Below are positions 1-11,700 of a stretch of 64,000 nt of DNA, one piece after another. The position numbers and the translations under genes are program-made. This stretch comes from Pelodera strongyloides. Lineage: Eukaryota > Nematoda > Chromadorea > Rhabditida > Rhabditidae. The stretch's first letter is position 1; the number at the start of each line of letters is the position of its first letter. The stretch lies in NCBI GenBank assembly GCA_036852015.1, contig JAANDG010001202.1:54544-118543 (forward strand), given 5' to 3'. Below the pieces are notes generated by a model. That model did no database searches and was not told the origin of the DNA. It saw nothing but the letters and a program-made list of their open reading frames with translations.

Positions 1-623
1 AGACTTACCGTTGCGCTATGGCAGACGACAAATTAGGCGACGTGTGAATCGTTGTTATACCGAGAGAAAACAGCCACAAAAAGACCATGAATAGAGCGCA
101 AAGTGCAGCAGAAGTTCCGAATGGTCACCCAATATGCTTCCAAATGCTTTTCATACACTTAGCCAGGAATTCACGAAGGAAATAAAGCCTAATCTACGTA
201 ATTATGTGCGATCAGCCTTTGTACAGAAAAAGCACAAATTCACTACTCGTTTGCGAATATTTTCCGTTCTAAAGTCTATATCTTTTATCACGGTAAATTT
301 TCAGCAAATTTTTTTACATGCAAGGCAAAATGTTAACAAAAATTCGATAAATCAATATTTAAGCCCAAGAATTTTAAGCTTTTGTGAGGTTTATCTGTTT
401 CTACACCCTCGCCTCGCTTTACTTGGTTTCAAAAAAAAACGCAATGTCCACTATACCGAAGCAAAGCTTAAAGCAAAAATGTGGTAAAAAATCGACAAAT
501 CAATATTTAGGCACGTAAAATAGTTTATACTTTTGTGCGGTTTATGTTTCTACACACTCAATTTACCTACTGTTAAAAAACTACGCAAAAACAGCCAATG
601 TTCCGGAGCAAAAGTGTAATTAA

Positions 624-851
624 GGGCGCGTTTAAGATGGCCGAAAGAAAGAAAAAAAATGCGTTTTCGGCCGTTCAGGTTGGCCGAAAAGAAAATTTTT
701 AATACTTAGGGAAAATGAAAAAATACAGTAATTTTTTTCGGGGTTTCCCTGCGTCTCTTGTTGTTGCATTGTCTTAAAAGTTTTCTTTTCGGCCAACCTG
801 AACGGCCGAAACCCTATTTTTTTCTTTCTTTCGGCCATCTTAAACGCGCCC
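624..851. mobile_element. Harbinger-like MITE with TAA target duplication
   Basis: The 228-bp element starts gggcgcgtttaagatggc and ends with its inverse, giving long terminal inverted repeats around a short AT-rich centre. TAA flanks both sides (621-623 and 852-854). The opposite arm near 12,563 carries the uninterrupted site (aattaagtaaaac in the same orientation), so the ends and TSD are established directly. A 3-bp TWA target and GGG-starting TIR are typical of PIF/Harbinger MITEs. It has no coding capacity. Confidence 0.9.
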
Positions 852-1499
852 TAAGTAAAACAGCTAAAATTGACAATCTCAATTTTTTAATCGCTTGTTT
901 TCCGCATTCAATATTTCCCTATTCACCTACACTTCAGCAAAAGCACACGCATTTGTCAAAAGAAAAAGGGAGATCCCAGGCTACCAGCTTGAACATGTGA
1001 AAAAAATCACCAAATATAAAAGAATTTATATTATATAGAAGTTGTTTTCCATGGAAAATGCTTTATTTTATAATGTACATGTACTGCGCACTGTCCGCGT
1101 AAACTATGAGGTATGAACCATGGACAGCGGTTGGACAGCGGTTTGACATTTTCGCAGGTGCGAATCGCATACATGGAAACCCCATAAGGCAAAAAAATGG
1201 AAATGCCGAAATCGGTGAAAAATCGATAATTAAAAGCTAAAATTTTAAAATTTAATAGGCATATCCGGAACTTACGCCCTCGTTTACATTAGATGCAAAA
1301 TAAGCAAAACGATAGACCTAAAATCAGGAAACGACGCCAACGACGGACACTGAAAAAACGGCCAGAAAGAACACCTGCCTAAAAAAATTTCCTTGTCTGC
1401 CGCGAACATTTACGAAACTCCGCCCTTTTTGAAGCGCGGTAGTTTCAAATTTTCTCGCCAGCTTCGGATACGGTAGACAAATGCAAAACAACAATTATG

Positions 1500-2095
1500 A
1501 GACTCCCTCGAATGTATATATGAATACTTTATTCAGTGTACACCGAAGTAAAGCGGAAGACAAAAAAAACGACAATAATAATATAACAACAACAACAACA
1601 AAACAAATAACAATGAGAGTAACAAAGCGCATATAACAAGCGACAAAAAACTATGTACAACAAAGGAATGAAGGTACATGTGAATAACTAAGGGTGAATG
1701 TTTCTATTTGCTACTTCATAAAGCTCGATTAGATCAAGCTCGTCAATGCGGGTTTTAAACGAATCAACGGAACTCGACAGAACAATACTATCAGGAAGTA
1801 GGTTCCACAAACGAGTGGCCCTGTGCTTAAACGAGAACAGAGACTGGGTAAGTTTAACAGAATCCTGAATAAGAGTTAAAGAGTTACCATTTCGACGTGG
1901 TCTGTGATTCACCTGAAACATGTTGGCCAAAACCGGATGTGCATTATAACCTCGGACAATTTCATTCAATGACATCGAACAAAATTCTACGATGATGGAG
2001 AGATTTGAGACCAAAAACAACAAGACGGCTCCTGGGCTCGGGTCGTCGCGGCCTTCGGCCACTCCTCCTCGCAGAACAATTGAAACATGCACTGC
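1500..2095 (-). pseudogene. CR1/L2-like LINE 3' fragment
   Basis: On the minus strand a 134-codon frame (2,092-1,688) contains a C-terminal non-LTR reverse transcriptase signature: RATRLWNLLPDSIVLSSS followed by VDSFKTRIDEL. Many CR1/L2/RTE-like polymerases end with such an RxxxxWNxLP...S..SFK motif. Downstream lies a 3' UTR with a CAA/TAA-rich tract. The catalytic domain is absent, so this is a 5'-truncated dead copy. Related copies lie at 11,097-11,700, 23,560-24,200 and about 57,000-58,090; comparison with the last shows a small deletion next to the IVRGYN segment here. Confidence 0.75.
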
Positions 2096-2432
2096 CTCCT
2101 TATGAGATTACATCACCGTTCACTCGCTGTCCTCAATATCCCAGTTTGTTACTAAAATAATGCGCCCGAGACTACTCAGTGTTACTTTGGCCCGGATCCT
2201 CGCGTTAACCAATTTCTCCTTTCACGAGTTATGCTCAGTAATCGTCATGTGAACGCTGAAACCCTGTTCTCGTTTTTTCCTGACTACCCTGATAGTCCGA
2301 TTCCTATCTAAAACGCCCAACAACACTAAAAAAGTTCGCATGAACCTCATGATTACTTTGGCCCGCTTCGCAGTGGCCTTCCCGCCTTCCCCGGCTGCCA
2401 CGATTCCGATTTATCCTTTGCAACACCATTAA

Positions 2433-2876
2433 AGGCAGAGGCCCACGAGAAAAAAGTGTTCCTCAATTTATTTGTAAAGAATGTCCGGAATTTCAGAAAT
2501 ATTATTGTGAAAACCGCATTGCTTGAAGCCTAGAACTCGAGTTATTCCCCGGCAAACAGTTCGGCCAGGTACCGTAGTCAGAAGCAATTTCTGCGCTTTC
2601 AGGCATTACAGTCTTGGAAACGCTTTCTTACAATCGTAGGAATGTTCTTCATTCGTTTAACAATTATTATGTAGAGAAAGAATGCTAAGGGACGGATATA
2701 AACCGTATAAACGTATTTTGACGCTGATGGCTACGGTACCTGGCCGAACTGTTTGCCGGGGAATAACTCTGTGAGTTAGGTGCAAAGAAATACGGTTTTC
2801 ACAGTAACCTTTCTGAAATTCCGGACATTATGTGCAAGTAAATTGAGGAAAACTTTTTTCTCGTGGGCCTCTCCCT
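2433..2876. mobile_element. piggyBac-like MITE (TTAA target)
   Basis: The 444-bp hairpin element has inverted ends aggcagaggcccacgagaaa and its near-complement ending ctcgtgggcctctccct. TTAA lies immediately outside each end (2,429-2,432 and 2,877-2,880). TTAA target duplication with AGG-starting ends is the hallmark of piggyBac-type elements. A mirrored copy is at 10,322-10,769 and a one-ended relic at about 59,565-59,730. There is no ORF. Confidence 0.75.
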
Positions 2877-2880
2877 TTAA

Positions 2881-3800
2881 AATTTCCTAATTATACCGGT
2901 AAATAAAGATACTTTGCACGATTCACCGTCCCCCGAATTATCCCTCTCACCACACAATGAACATGTCCTAATTATCCTGGTAAGTAAACATCATGGTTAC
3001 TTTGCCCGATTCGCTGTGGCCCCCTTCCCCCGCTGCTCCCATTCAGATTTGTCCCTTTCAGCACACAATAAAACATGTCCTAATTATACCGGTAAATAAA
3101 CCTTATAGCTACTTTGGCCCGATTCGCCGTGGTCCCCTTCCCCGGCTACCACGATTCCGAATTATCCCTCTCACCAACAGTATACATGGCCGAATTATAC
3201 CGGTAAGTAAACCTCATGGTACTTTGGACCGCTTCGCCTTGGTCCCCTTCCCCGGCACGATTCAGGTTTATCCTTTGCAACACCATTAACAATGTCTTAA
3301 TTATACCGGTAAATAAACATACTTTGCCCGATCCACCGTCCCCCGCTTCTCCGATTCCGAATTATCTTTACAAAATTCACGTTTTTGCCTCATTTTTCTT
3401 TGCCTTATACATCGACCAATAAATATTTATTATTATCCCCGTCACCACACATACTCAAATTACACCGACAAATAAACCTTATAGCTACGTTGGCCCGATT
3501 TGCCTGGTCCCCTTTCACGGGTGTTACGCCCCAGATTTTCCCCGACCGGTAAATAAACACCATGATTGCTTTGGCCCGCTTTGCCGTGGTCCGCTGCCCC
3601 TGCTGCCACGATTCTGATTTACCCCGCGCAACACAATTAATTAAACATGCCCGAATTATGCCGGTAAATAAACATCAGGGTTACTTTGGCAGCTTCGCCG
3701 TGGTCCCCTTACCCCGCTGCTCCGATTCCGAATTATCCCTCTCACCACACAATAAACGTTTCCTAATTATGTCGGTAAATACTGTGTGGTAAATACTGTA
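2881..3800. repeat. Degenerate ~105-bp tandem repeat (ccggtaaataaac family)
   Basis: The phrase 'ttataccggtaaataaac', then 'tactttggcccgattcgcc', 'gtggtccccttcccc' and 'acaattaaacatgtcctaa' recurs roughly every 100-120 bp with substitutions and truncations. It continues as the mirror image at 9,905-10,310 and in direct orientation at 9,066-9,520. Short open frames arise across units, but they change frame from unit to unit and share no splice signals, so they are not called as genes. Confidence 0.7.
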
Positions 3801-4962
3801 AGTACTGTGTGGTGTGGTCGGTAAATACTGATTTGTGTTTGTACTGTGCGGTTGTGTGGTGATTCGCTCTCACCAATTTGTAAATATTTGTATAAAATTC
3901 ATGTTTATAAGTGTTGTTGTAATGTTTTGCTTGGTTTCTTTCTAAAGAAACAAAGTACGAATGTTTTACTCGTGATTTTGAACCTGTTTTATTATTTGCA
4001 GAGCAGGGCGTCCCCTACAATGTAGCGACGACTATCGAATCGGAAGTTATTCAGATACAAATGTTATGAAGAACATTTCACCTCGGGTTGGCATATTGTA
4101 AATTTTGTGTTGGCCCTTAACCTCATGCATTGAAAAACGTCTTTCCTTCGTTGTTCAATATCTTTTGGACGGTTACCCGGGTTACCATACCAAGTCTGTT
4201 TCGCACACGGAAATGCAGTGGTTATATATTGTTTATTCCAATAGTCGAGTCATACTTGTTTGTTATTGGTTTTAGTTTGTTCATTCAAGGATACCTATTA
4301 ACTCGGACAAAAAGGAACTTTCAAGGGGGAAAAAGCTGGCCACAGTCAGGCATGGAGTTATGGTTTTTGCCTCTGTGCATATGGATGTCAGGGGACGCAA
4401 CGATTCGCTGCTAAATCCATGGCTTATTTTTACAGGTTTGCTTTCATTCTTCTTGTTGAGATTCGAAAAAACAGGTGGTGTCGCAGTGACGACCTTTCTC
4501 GACTTCGTATTTTCACTGTTGTCGTATATTGGTACTTTTTTCGTTACGGAAATGATCAGGTCATATTCATTCCTTGTTTGTTTAAAAGATAGAACGGCTC
4601 GTTCGCTTGATATTTTTTATGTGCTAGGAAACGTCTATGTCTATGTTGACCGTTTAACCAAGGTTGCAATTGCTGTTTTTGTTCACGGTCGTGTGGAGCC
4701 CTGGAGGGTGCTTTATTTGTATGTCGACTCAAAAGTCGAAGAATTCTGGGCCATAATGATGTGAAAGTTGTCATGGTTGTTACAGCATTCTTGCTAAAGC
4801 AGTGCTAATTTTGTAAAGGTCTTTTGGATTCGGATGCCATTTTTCTTTTGTCACAAAAAAGCAGACTATCAGACTTTTGTCGATGTTATGCAGTTTTTAC
4901 CAAAACTCTAGAAATTGAAACATAAGTAGTGCTATACGTATTCCGGAAGTCTACTACAGTTA
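3800..4962. other. Unique core sequence of the foldback element
   Basis: This AT-rich stretch is not mirrored in the other arm. It begins with a short tgtggtaaatactg tandem (about 3,776-3,830). Apart from one 134-codon hydrophobic frame (listed separately) nothing was recognised. Confidence 0.4.
4360..4764 (+). CDS. Uncharacterised hydrophobic ORF in element core
   Basis: A 134-codon open frame begins MVFASVHMDVRGRND and ends SKVEEFWAIMM. Two hydrophobic stretches, around residues 20-38 (LLNPWLIFTGLLSFFLLRF) and 44-62 (TTFLDFVFSLLSYIGTFFV), could be membrane segments. No motif for transposase, integrase or polymerase is visible and no family is recognised. It sits in the only non-repetitive part of the 13-kb element, where an element-encoded gene would be expected, which is the sole contextual support. 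A random frame of this length is quite possible in AT-rich DNA. Confidence 0.2.
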   Translation: MVFASVHMDVRGRNDSLLNPWLIFTGLLSFFLLRFEKTGGVAVTTFLDFVFSLLSYIGTFFVTEMIRSYSFLVCLKDRTARSLDIFYVLGNVYVYVDRLTKVAIAVFVHGRVEPWRVLYLYVDSKVEEFWAIMM

Positions 4963-5240
4963 TGATTTTTTTGACAAACTCGTTTCTCACAGATTTATTT
5001 GCTCCTCATATATGGAGGTTCTGGATGTCGTGCTCAAGTTTCATTTTTTGGCACTTTGCCAAGGCTCACTACTGTGCAGACCTTCGAAGGACTGATATCG
5101 ATTATCGGAAAAAAGCGTTTTCTTATTTTTTGCTAAGGTTCACGTAGCCACCGTGGCTAAGGGCTAGCTGAACGTTAACTGGAAAATCTGAGTGACAGAC
5201 AGACAGACAGACAGAATGACAGAACTCGTCTATATAAGAA
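4963..5240 (+). repeat. Direct repeat flanking the satellite core, copy 1
   Basis: The segment from gatttttttgacaaactcg through tatggaggttctggatgtc to acagaactcgtctat matches 8,798-9,066 in the same orientation with few differences. Together the two copies bracket the tandem arrays at 5.2-8.5 kb. This copy has an extended (GACA)n tract at 5,193-5,216. Confidence 0.8.
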
Positions 5241-5244
5241 TATC

Positions 5245-5960
5245 CAGTAGACTAGAGCTCGGCGCGCGCTGCGCGCGCGCCTCGCTCTAGCGATATGGCT
5301 TTAGCTTTTGATTTTGATAATTTAACGATTTCAATTTTTGAAGTTTAGGTTCAGATTTGCACTACAGCTTCATCTTTATTTTGAAGATTTTTATGAGATT
5401 CGGAGTATAGTCGCTCGCTCGCCTCGCTCTAGCGATATGGCTTTAGCTTGAGCTTTTGATCTTGATAAGTTAACGATTTCAATTTTTGAAGTTTAGGTTC
5501 AGATTGGCACTACACTGAATTAGCTTCATCTTTATTTTGAATATTTTTATGAGATTCGGAGTTTAGTCGCTCGCTCGCTCGCTCTAGCGATATGGCTTTA
5601 GCTTGAGCTCTTGATCTTGATAAGTTAACGATTTCAATTTTTGAAGCCTATGTTTAGATTGGTACTACACTGAATTAGCTTCATCTTCATTTTGAAGATT
5701 TTTGTGAGATTCGGAGTTTAGTCGCTCACGCGCCTCGCTCTAGCGATATGGCTTTAGCTTGAGCTTTTGATCTTGATAAGTTAACGATTTCAATTTTCGA
5801 AGCTTATGTTCAGATTGGTACTACACTGAATTAGCTTCATCTTCATTCTGAAGATTTTTTATGAGATTCGGATTTTAGCCGTTAGCTCGCTCGGCGGGCC
5901 TTCGGCCCGCCTTCGCTCGCCCGACGTTCACTATGCTTTATTTGAGCTTCTTATGCAATG
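5245..5960 (+). repeat. ~155-bp tandem repeat, about four units
   Basis: Each unit reads agcgatatggctttagcttg, then gataagttaacgatttcaat, actgaattagcttcatctt and gagattcggagtttagtcgc. Units start near 5,290, 5,430, 5,586 and 5,740. The first is preceded by a CG-rich run (ggcgcgcgctgcgcgcgcgc) near 5,260. The array leads directly into the 129-bp satellite through a GC-rich hairpin block at about 5,885-5,930. Confidence 0.75.
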
Positions 5961-8480
5961 TTACTTTTGAACTACGGCAAATTGGCACGGCGACTTATTT
6001 TTGACGTCATAGATTCTGAAGCAGAAGCGTGATCGAGAATCTGTCTCTGATAGATGATTCGCGTCAGCATTGGAATCGATTTGCATCGTTCTTTTTGATC
6101 TACGGTGAACCTTGCACGTCGACTTGTTTTTGACGTCATAGATTCTGAAGCAGAAGCGCGATCGACAATCTGTCTCTGATACATGCTTCGCTTCAGCATC
6201 GGAGTAGATTTGCATCGTTCGTTTTGATCTACGGTGAACTTTGCACGTCGACTTGTTTTTGACGTCATAGATTCTGAATCAGAAGCGCGATCGACAATCT
6301 GTCTCTGATGCATGCTTCGCTTCAGCATTGGAGTCGATTTGCATCGTTACTTTTTATCTACGGTGAACTTTGCATGTCGACTTGTTTTTGACGTCATAGA
6401 TTCTGAATCAGAAGCGCGATCGAGAATATGTCTCTGATGCATGATTCGCGTCAGCATTGGAATCGATTTGCATCGTTCTTTTTGATCTACGGTGAACCTT
6501 ACACGTCGACTTGTTTTTGACGTCATAGATTCTGAAGCAGAAGCGCGATCGACAATCTGTCTCTGATACATGCTTCGCTTCAGCATCGGAGTAGATTTGC
6601 ATCGTTCATTTTGATCTATGGTGAACTTTGCACGCCGACTTCTTTTTGACGTCATGGATTCTGAATCAGAAGCGCGATCGACAATCTGTCTCTGATGCAT
6701 GCTTCGCTTCAGCATCGGAGTCGATTTGCATCATTACTTTTGATCTACGGTGAACTTTGCACGTCGACTTGTTTTTGACGTCATAGATTCTGAAGCAGAA
6801 GCGCGATCGACAATCTGTCTCTGGTACATGCTTCGCTTCAACATCGGAGTCGATTTGCATCATTACTATGTTCAGATTGGTACTACACTGAATTAGCTTC
6901 ATCTTCATTCTGAAGATTTTTTTATGAGATTCGGATTTTAGCCGTTAGCTCGCTCGGCGGGCCTTCGGCCCGCCTTCGCTCGCCCGACGTTCACTATGCT
7001 TTATTTGAGCTTCTTATGCAATGTTACTTTTGAACTACGGCAAATTGGCACGGCGACTTATTTTTGACGTCATAGATTCTGAAGCAGAAGCGTGATCGAG
7101 AATCTGTCTCTGATACATGATTCGCGTCAGCATTGGAATCGATTTGCATCGTGACTTTTGATCTACGGTGAACTTTGCACGTCGACTTGTTTTTGACGTC
7201 ATAGATTCTGAACCAGAAGCGCGATCGAGAATCTGTCTCTGATGCCTATGCAATGTTACTTTTGAACTACGGCAAATTGGCACGGCGACTTATTTTTGAC
7301 GCCATAGATTCTGAAGCAGAAGCGTGATCGAGAATCTGTCTCTGATACATGATTCGCGTCAGCATTGGAATCGATTTGCATCGTGACTTTTGATCTACGG
7401 TGAACTTTGCACGTCGACTTGTTTTTGACGTCATAGATTCTGAACCAGAAGCGCGATCGAGAATCTGTCTCTGATGCCTGCTTCGCTTCAGCATTGGAAT
7501 CGATTTGCATCGTGACTTTTGATCTACGGTGATCTTCGCACGTCGACTTTTTTTTGACGTCATAGATTCTGAATCAGAAGCGCGATCGACAATCTGTCTC
7601 TGATAGATGATTCGCGTCAGCATTGGAATCGATTTGCATCGTGACTTTTGATCTACGGTGATCTTCGCACGTTGACTTTTTTTTGACGTCATAGATTCTG
7701 AAGCAGAAGCGCGATCGACAATCTGTCTCTGATACATGCTTCGCTTCAGCATCGGAGTAGATTTGCATCGTTCGTTTTGATCTACGGTGAACTTTGCACG
7801 TCGACTTGTTTTTGACGTCATAGATTCTGAATCAGAAGCGCGATCGACAATCTGTCTCTGATGCATGCTTCGCTTCAGCATTGGAGTCGATTTGCATCGT
7901 TACTTTTTATCTACGGTGAACTTTGCATGTTGACTTGTTTTTGACGCCATAGATTCTGAATCAGAAGCGCGATCGAGAATCTGTCTCTGATGCATGATTC
8001 GCGTCAGCATTGGAATCGATTTGCATCGTTCTTTTTGATCTACGGTGAACCTTGCACGTCGACTTGTTTTTGACGTCATAGATTCTGAAGCAGAAGCGCG
8101 ATCGACAATCTGTCTCTGATACATGGTTCGCTTCAGCATCGGAGTAGATTTGCATCGTTCGTTTTGATCTATGGTGAACTTTGCACGTCGACTTGTTTTT
8201 GACGTCATAGATTCTGAATCAGAAGCGCGATCGACAATCTGTCTCTGATGCATGCTTCGCTTCAGCATCGGAGTCGATTTGCATCATTACTTTTGATCTA
8301 CGGTGAACTTTGTACGTCGACTTGTTTTTGACGTCATAGATTCTGAAGCAGAAGCGCGATCGACAATCTGTCTCTGGTACATGCTTCGCTTCAGCATCGG
8401 AGTCGATTTGCATCATTACTTTTGATCCACGGTGAACTTTGCACGTCGACTTGTTTTTGACTTCCAAAATTCTGAATCCA
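5961..8480. repeat. 129-bp satellite array with higher-order structure
   Basis: The landmark gacgtcatagattctgaa recurs at 6,003, 6,132, 6,261 and 6,390, a strict 129-bp period. Each unit holds gcgcgatcgacaatctgtct, catgcttcgcttcagcatc and gatctacggtgaactttgca. A marker block with the hairpin ggcgggccttcggcccgcc recurs at about 5,890 and 6,955, and part of it near 7,245, so units form a higher-order repeat. Because 129 is 43 codons, several frames stay open across units, mostly on the minus strand. No start, splice site or domain suggests a real protein. Confidence 0.85.
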
Positions 8481-8797
8481 TGAGTCATATATCGATTCTG
8501 ACTGTTGATTTATTTTGAAGATGTCTCAACGACGACCACACTACAGTCTCACGTCGGATGCTTCAACTTTAATTTTTGGGGTCAAAGTCCACTTTGGGAA
8601 CATTTTTTATTTTATTTTATCGATTGATGACGTCATTGAATTATTCTGAATGCATATTTTTAACGGATTCATCTGAGTGTCTTCGACACCAGATTCTCAG
8701 ATCGATATCTCAATTTTCATTTTTTATTAAATTTTACATTTTTGGGCAGTCACGTGACTTTCGGACGTCAATAACTCGCCTAATATCGATCGATATC

Positions 8798-9066
8798 GAT
8801 TTTTTTGACAAACTCGTTTCTCATAGATTTATTTGCTCCCCATTTATGGAGGTTCTGGATGTCATGCTCAAGTTTCATTTTTTGGCACTTTGCCAAGGCT
8901 CACTACTGTGCAGGCCTTCGAAGGACTGATATCGATTAAGAAAAAATAACCGTTTCTTATATTTTGCTTTAGTTCTCATAGCCGCCGTAGCTAAGGGTTA
9001 GCTGAACGTTAACTCGGAAATCTGAAACGTGACAGAATGACTGACAGAACTCGTCTATAGAAGAAG
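8798..9066 (+). repeat. Direct repeat flanking the satellite core, copy 2
   Basis: Matches 4,963-5,240 in the same orientation (tggaggttctggatgtcatg, ggcactttgccaaggctcac). It lacks the expanded (GACA)n of copy 1 and is followed directly by the ccggtaaataaac-family repeat, here a direct copy of 3,562-3,780. Confidence 0.8.
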
Positions 9067-9520
9067 GCTAATGTGATTGCTTTGGCCCGCTTTGCCGTGG
9101 TCCGCTGCCCCTGCTGCCACGATTCTGATTTACCCCGCGCAACACAATTAATTAAACATGCCCGAATTATGCCGGTAAATAAACATCAGGGTTACTTTGG
9201 CAGCTTCGCCGTGGTCCCCTTACCCCGCTGCTACGATTCCGAATTATCCCTCTCACCACACAATAAACGTTTCCTAATTATGTCGGTAAATAAAAACTCA
9301 TAGTTAGTTTGGCCCGATTCGCCGTGGTTCCCTTCCCCCGCTGCCGCTGCCGCTTCCCCGATTCCGATTTATCCCGCGCAACTCCATTAAACATGTCCTA
9401 ATTATACCTAGTAAGGGTAGATCTTCGAGCATTTACGACTCCCGGAATAAACATCAAAGACACAGATGTAAAATTGTCTTTATTGCCAATTATACCTGTA
9501 AATAAACATCATGGTTACTA
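9066..9520 (+). repeat. ccggtaaataaac-family repeats, direct copy
   Basis: Positions 9,073-9,290 repeat 3,562-3,780 almost exactly in the same orientation, including tggcccgctttgccgtggtc. Three further degenerate units follow to about 9,520. No gene is supported in this stretch. Confidence 0.7.
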
Positions 9521-9912
9521 TCGCCCGATTCGCTACAACTCTAATGGCTGATGACGCTGATATAGTTTGTCACGGTGAAGGTGGTAAGAAGATGGTTTGT
9601 GAAAGTCGGCGCGTTACAGTACAACAACGAATAGGGATCGACGTTCCAACTTTACGCTCAAACTACAACGATAACAATCTTTTAAAGCATGAAGAAAATC
9701 CGAAATTATTAGCTAAGAATTTAATTTATATATCTTCATTTTTCTTGTCTCCCTCTCTCCCCCTTCTTTCTCTGAATCTCTCGAAAAGCTACGCTCTCTC
9801 GCGCTCTGTTCGTCGTGCCTCTATTTTTGTTTACATTCGAAAACCCTTCCCTTTTGTCAAAATTCGGGAACTTTGCCATGTGGTAAGACATTGTGTGGTA
9901 AGACATTGTTAA
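9511..9912 (+). CDS. Possible coding fragment of unknown origin
   Basis: After a repeat-derived start the frame reads LMADDADIVCHGEGGKKMVC, then ESRRVTVQQRIGIDVPTLRS and NYNDNNLLKHEENPKLLAK before becoming low-complexity (serine and leucine rich). About 65 central codons have the mixed polar and charged composition of real protein and lie outside the inverted arms. No domain was recognised and no flanking splice pair was established. It could be an exon captured by the element or a chance frame. Confidence 0.2.
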   Translation: MVTIARFATTLMADDADIVCHGEGGKKMVCESRRVTVQQRIGIDVPTLRSNYNDNNLLKHEENPKLLAKNLIYISSFFLSPSLPLLSLNLSKSYALSRSVRRASIFVYIRKPFPFVKIRELCHVVRHCVVRHC

Positions 9913-10321
9913 TGGTATTGCAAAGGATAAACCTGAATCGTGCCGGGGAAGGGGACCAAGGCGAAGCGGGCCAAAGTACCATGAGGTTTACTTACCGGTA
10001 TAATTCGGCCATGTATACTGTTGGTGAGAGGGATAATTCGGAATCGTGGTAGCCGGGGAAGGGGACCACGGCGAATCGGGCCAAAGTAGCTATAAGGTTT
10101 ATTTACCGGTATAATTAGGACATGTTTTATTGTGTGCTGAAAGGGACAAATCTGAATGGGAGCAGCGGGGGAAGGGGGCCACAGTGAATCGGGCAAAGTA
10201 ACCATGATGTTTATTTACCAGGATAATTAGGACATGTTCATTGTGTGGTGAGAGGGATAATTCGGGGGACGGTGAATCGTGCAAAGTATCTTTATTTACC
10301 GGTATAATTAGGAAATTTTAA

Positions 10322-10769
10322 AGGGAGAGGCCCACGAGAAAAAAGTTTTCCTCAATTTACTTGCACATAATGTCCGGAATTTCAGAAAGGTTACTGTGAA
10401 AACCGCATTTCTTTGCACCTAACTCACAGAGTTATTCCCCGGCAAACAGTTCGGCCAGGTACCGTAGCCATCAACGTCAAAATACGTTTATGCGGTTTAT
10501 ATCCGTCCCTTAGCATTCCTTCTCTACATAATAATTGTTAAACGAATGAAGAACATTCCTACGATTGTAAGAAAGCGTTTCCAAGACTGTAATGCCTGAA
10601 AGCGCAGAAATTGCTTCTGACTACGGTACCTGGCCGAACTGTTTGCCGGGGAATAACTCTTTGAGTTCTAGGCTTCAAGCAATGCGGTTTTCACAATAAT
10701 ATTTCTGAAATTCCGGACATTCTTTACAAATAAATTGAGGAAAACTTTTTTTCTCGTGGGCCTCTGCCT
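10322..10769. mobile_element. piggyBac-like MITE, mirrored copy
   Basis: Mirror image of 2,433-2,876, with TTAA on both sides (10,318-10,321 and 10,770-10,773). Ends read agggagaggcccacgag and ctcgtgggcctctgcct. It was probably inherited by duplication of the arm and not inserted independently, since it lies at the homologous position. Confidence 0.75.
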
Positions 10770-11096
10770 TTAATGGTGTTGCAAAGGATAAATCGGAATC
10801 GTGGCAGCCGGGGAAGGCGGGAAGGCCACTGCGAAGCGGGCCAAAGTAATCATGAGGTTCATGCGAACTTTTTTAGTGTTGTTGGGCGTTTTAGATAGGA
10901 ATCGGACTATCAGGGTAGTCAGGAAAAAACGAGAACAGGGTTTCAGCGTTCACATGACGATTACTGAGCATAACTCGTGAAAGGAGAAATTGGTTAACGC
11001 GAGGATCCGGGCCAAAGTAACACTGAGTAGTCTCGGGCGCATTATTTTAGTAACAAACTGGGATATTGAGGACAGCGAGTGAACGGTGATGTAATC

Positions 11097-11700
11097 TCAT
11101 AAGGAGGCAGTGCATGTTTCAATTGTTCTGCGAGGAGGAGCGGCCGAAGGCCGCGACGACCCGAGCCCAGGAGCCGTCTTGTTGTTTTTGGTCTCAAATC
11201 TCTCCATCATCGTAGAATTTTGTTCGATCTCATTGAATGTTTCAAAATTGTCCGAGGTTATAATGCACATCCGGTTTTGGCCAACATGTTTCAGGTGAAT
11301 CACAGACCACGTCGAAATGGTAACTCTTAACTCTTATTCAGGATTCTGTTAAACTTACCCAGTCTCTGTTCTCGTTTAAGCACAGGGCCACTCGTTTGTG
11401 GAACCTACTTCCTGATAGTATTGTTCTGTCGAGTTCCGTTGATTCGTTTAAAACCCGCATTGACGAGCTTGATCTAATCGAGCTTTATGAAGTAGCAAAT
11501 AGAAACATTCACCCTTAGTTATTCACATGTACCTTCATTCCTTTGTTGTACATAGTTTTTGTCGCTTGTTATATGCGCTTTGTTACTCTCATTGTTATTT
11601 GTTTTGTTGTTGTTGTTGTTGTTATATTATTATTGTCGTTTTTTTTGTCTTCCGCTTTACTTCGGTGTACACTGAATAAAGTATTCATATATACATTCGA
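11097..11700 (+). pseudogene. CR1/L2-like LINE 3' fragment, mirrored copy
   Basis: This is the plus-strand counterpart of the 1,500-2,095 fragment. It encodes, with frame breaks, the same RATRLWNLLPDSIVLSSS and VDSFKTRIDEL C-terminus, followed by a (GTT)n-rich 3' UTR and gaataaagtattcatatata near the end. The AATAAA just before the 3' terminus is the probable polyadenylation signal. The frame is broken near 11,240 and 11,325, so no protein is made. Confidence 0.7.

Larger units (their letters stand above)
1..3302 (+). repeat. Left arm of the 13-kb inverted repeat
   Basis: This is the reverse complement of 9,905-13,171 over nearly its whole length, with scattered substitutions and a few indels. 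The main length difference is a MITE at 624-851 found only here. It contains a LINE 3' fragment (about 1,500-2,095), a TTAA-flanked MITE (2,433-2,876) and degenerate repeats carrying the word ccggtaaataaac. No host gene is supported in this arm. Confidence 0.85.

Noticed and set aside
5961..8488. Long minus-strand open frames through the 129-bp satellite (up to 204 codons)
   Set aside because: The period is a multiple of three, so any open unit gives a long frame. More than one overlapping frame is open, with no start context, splice sites or domain.
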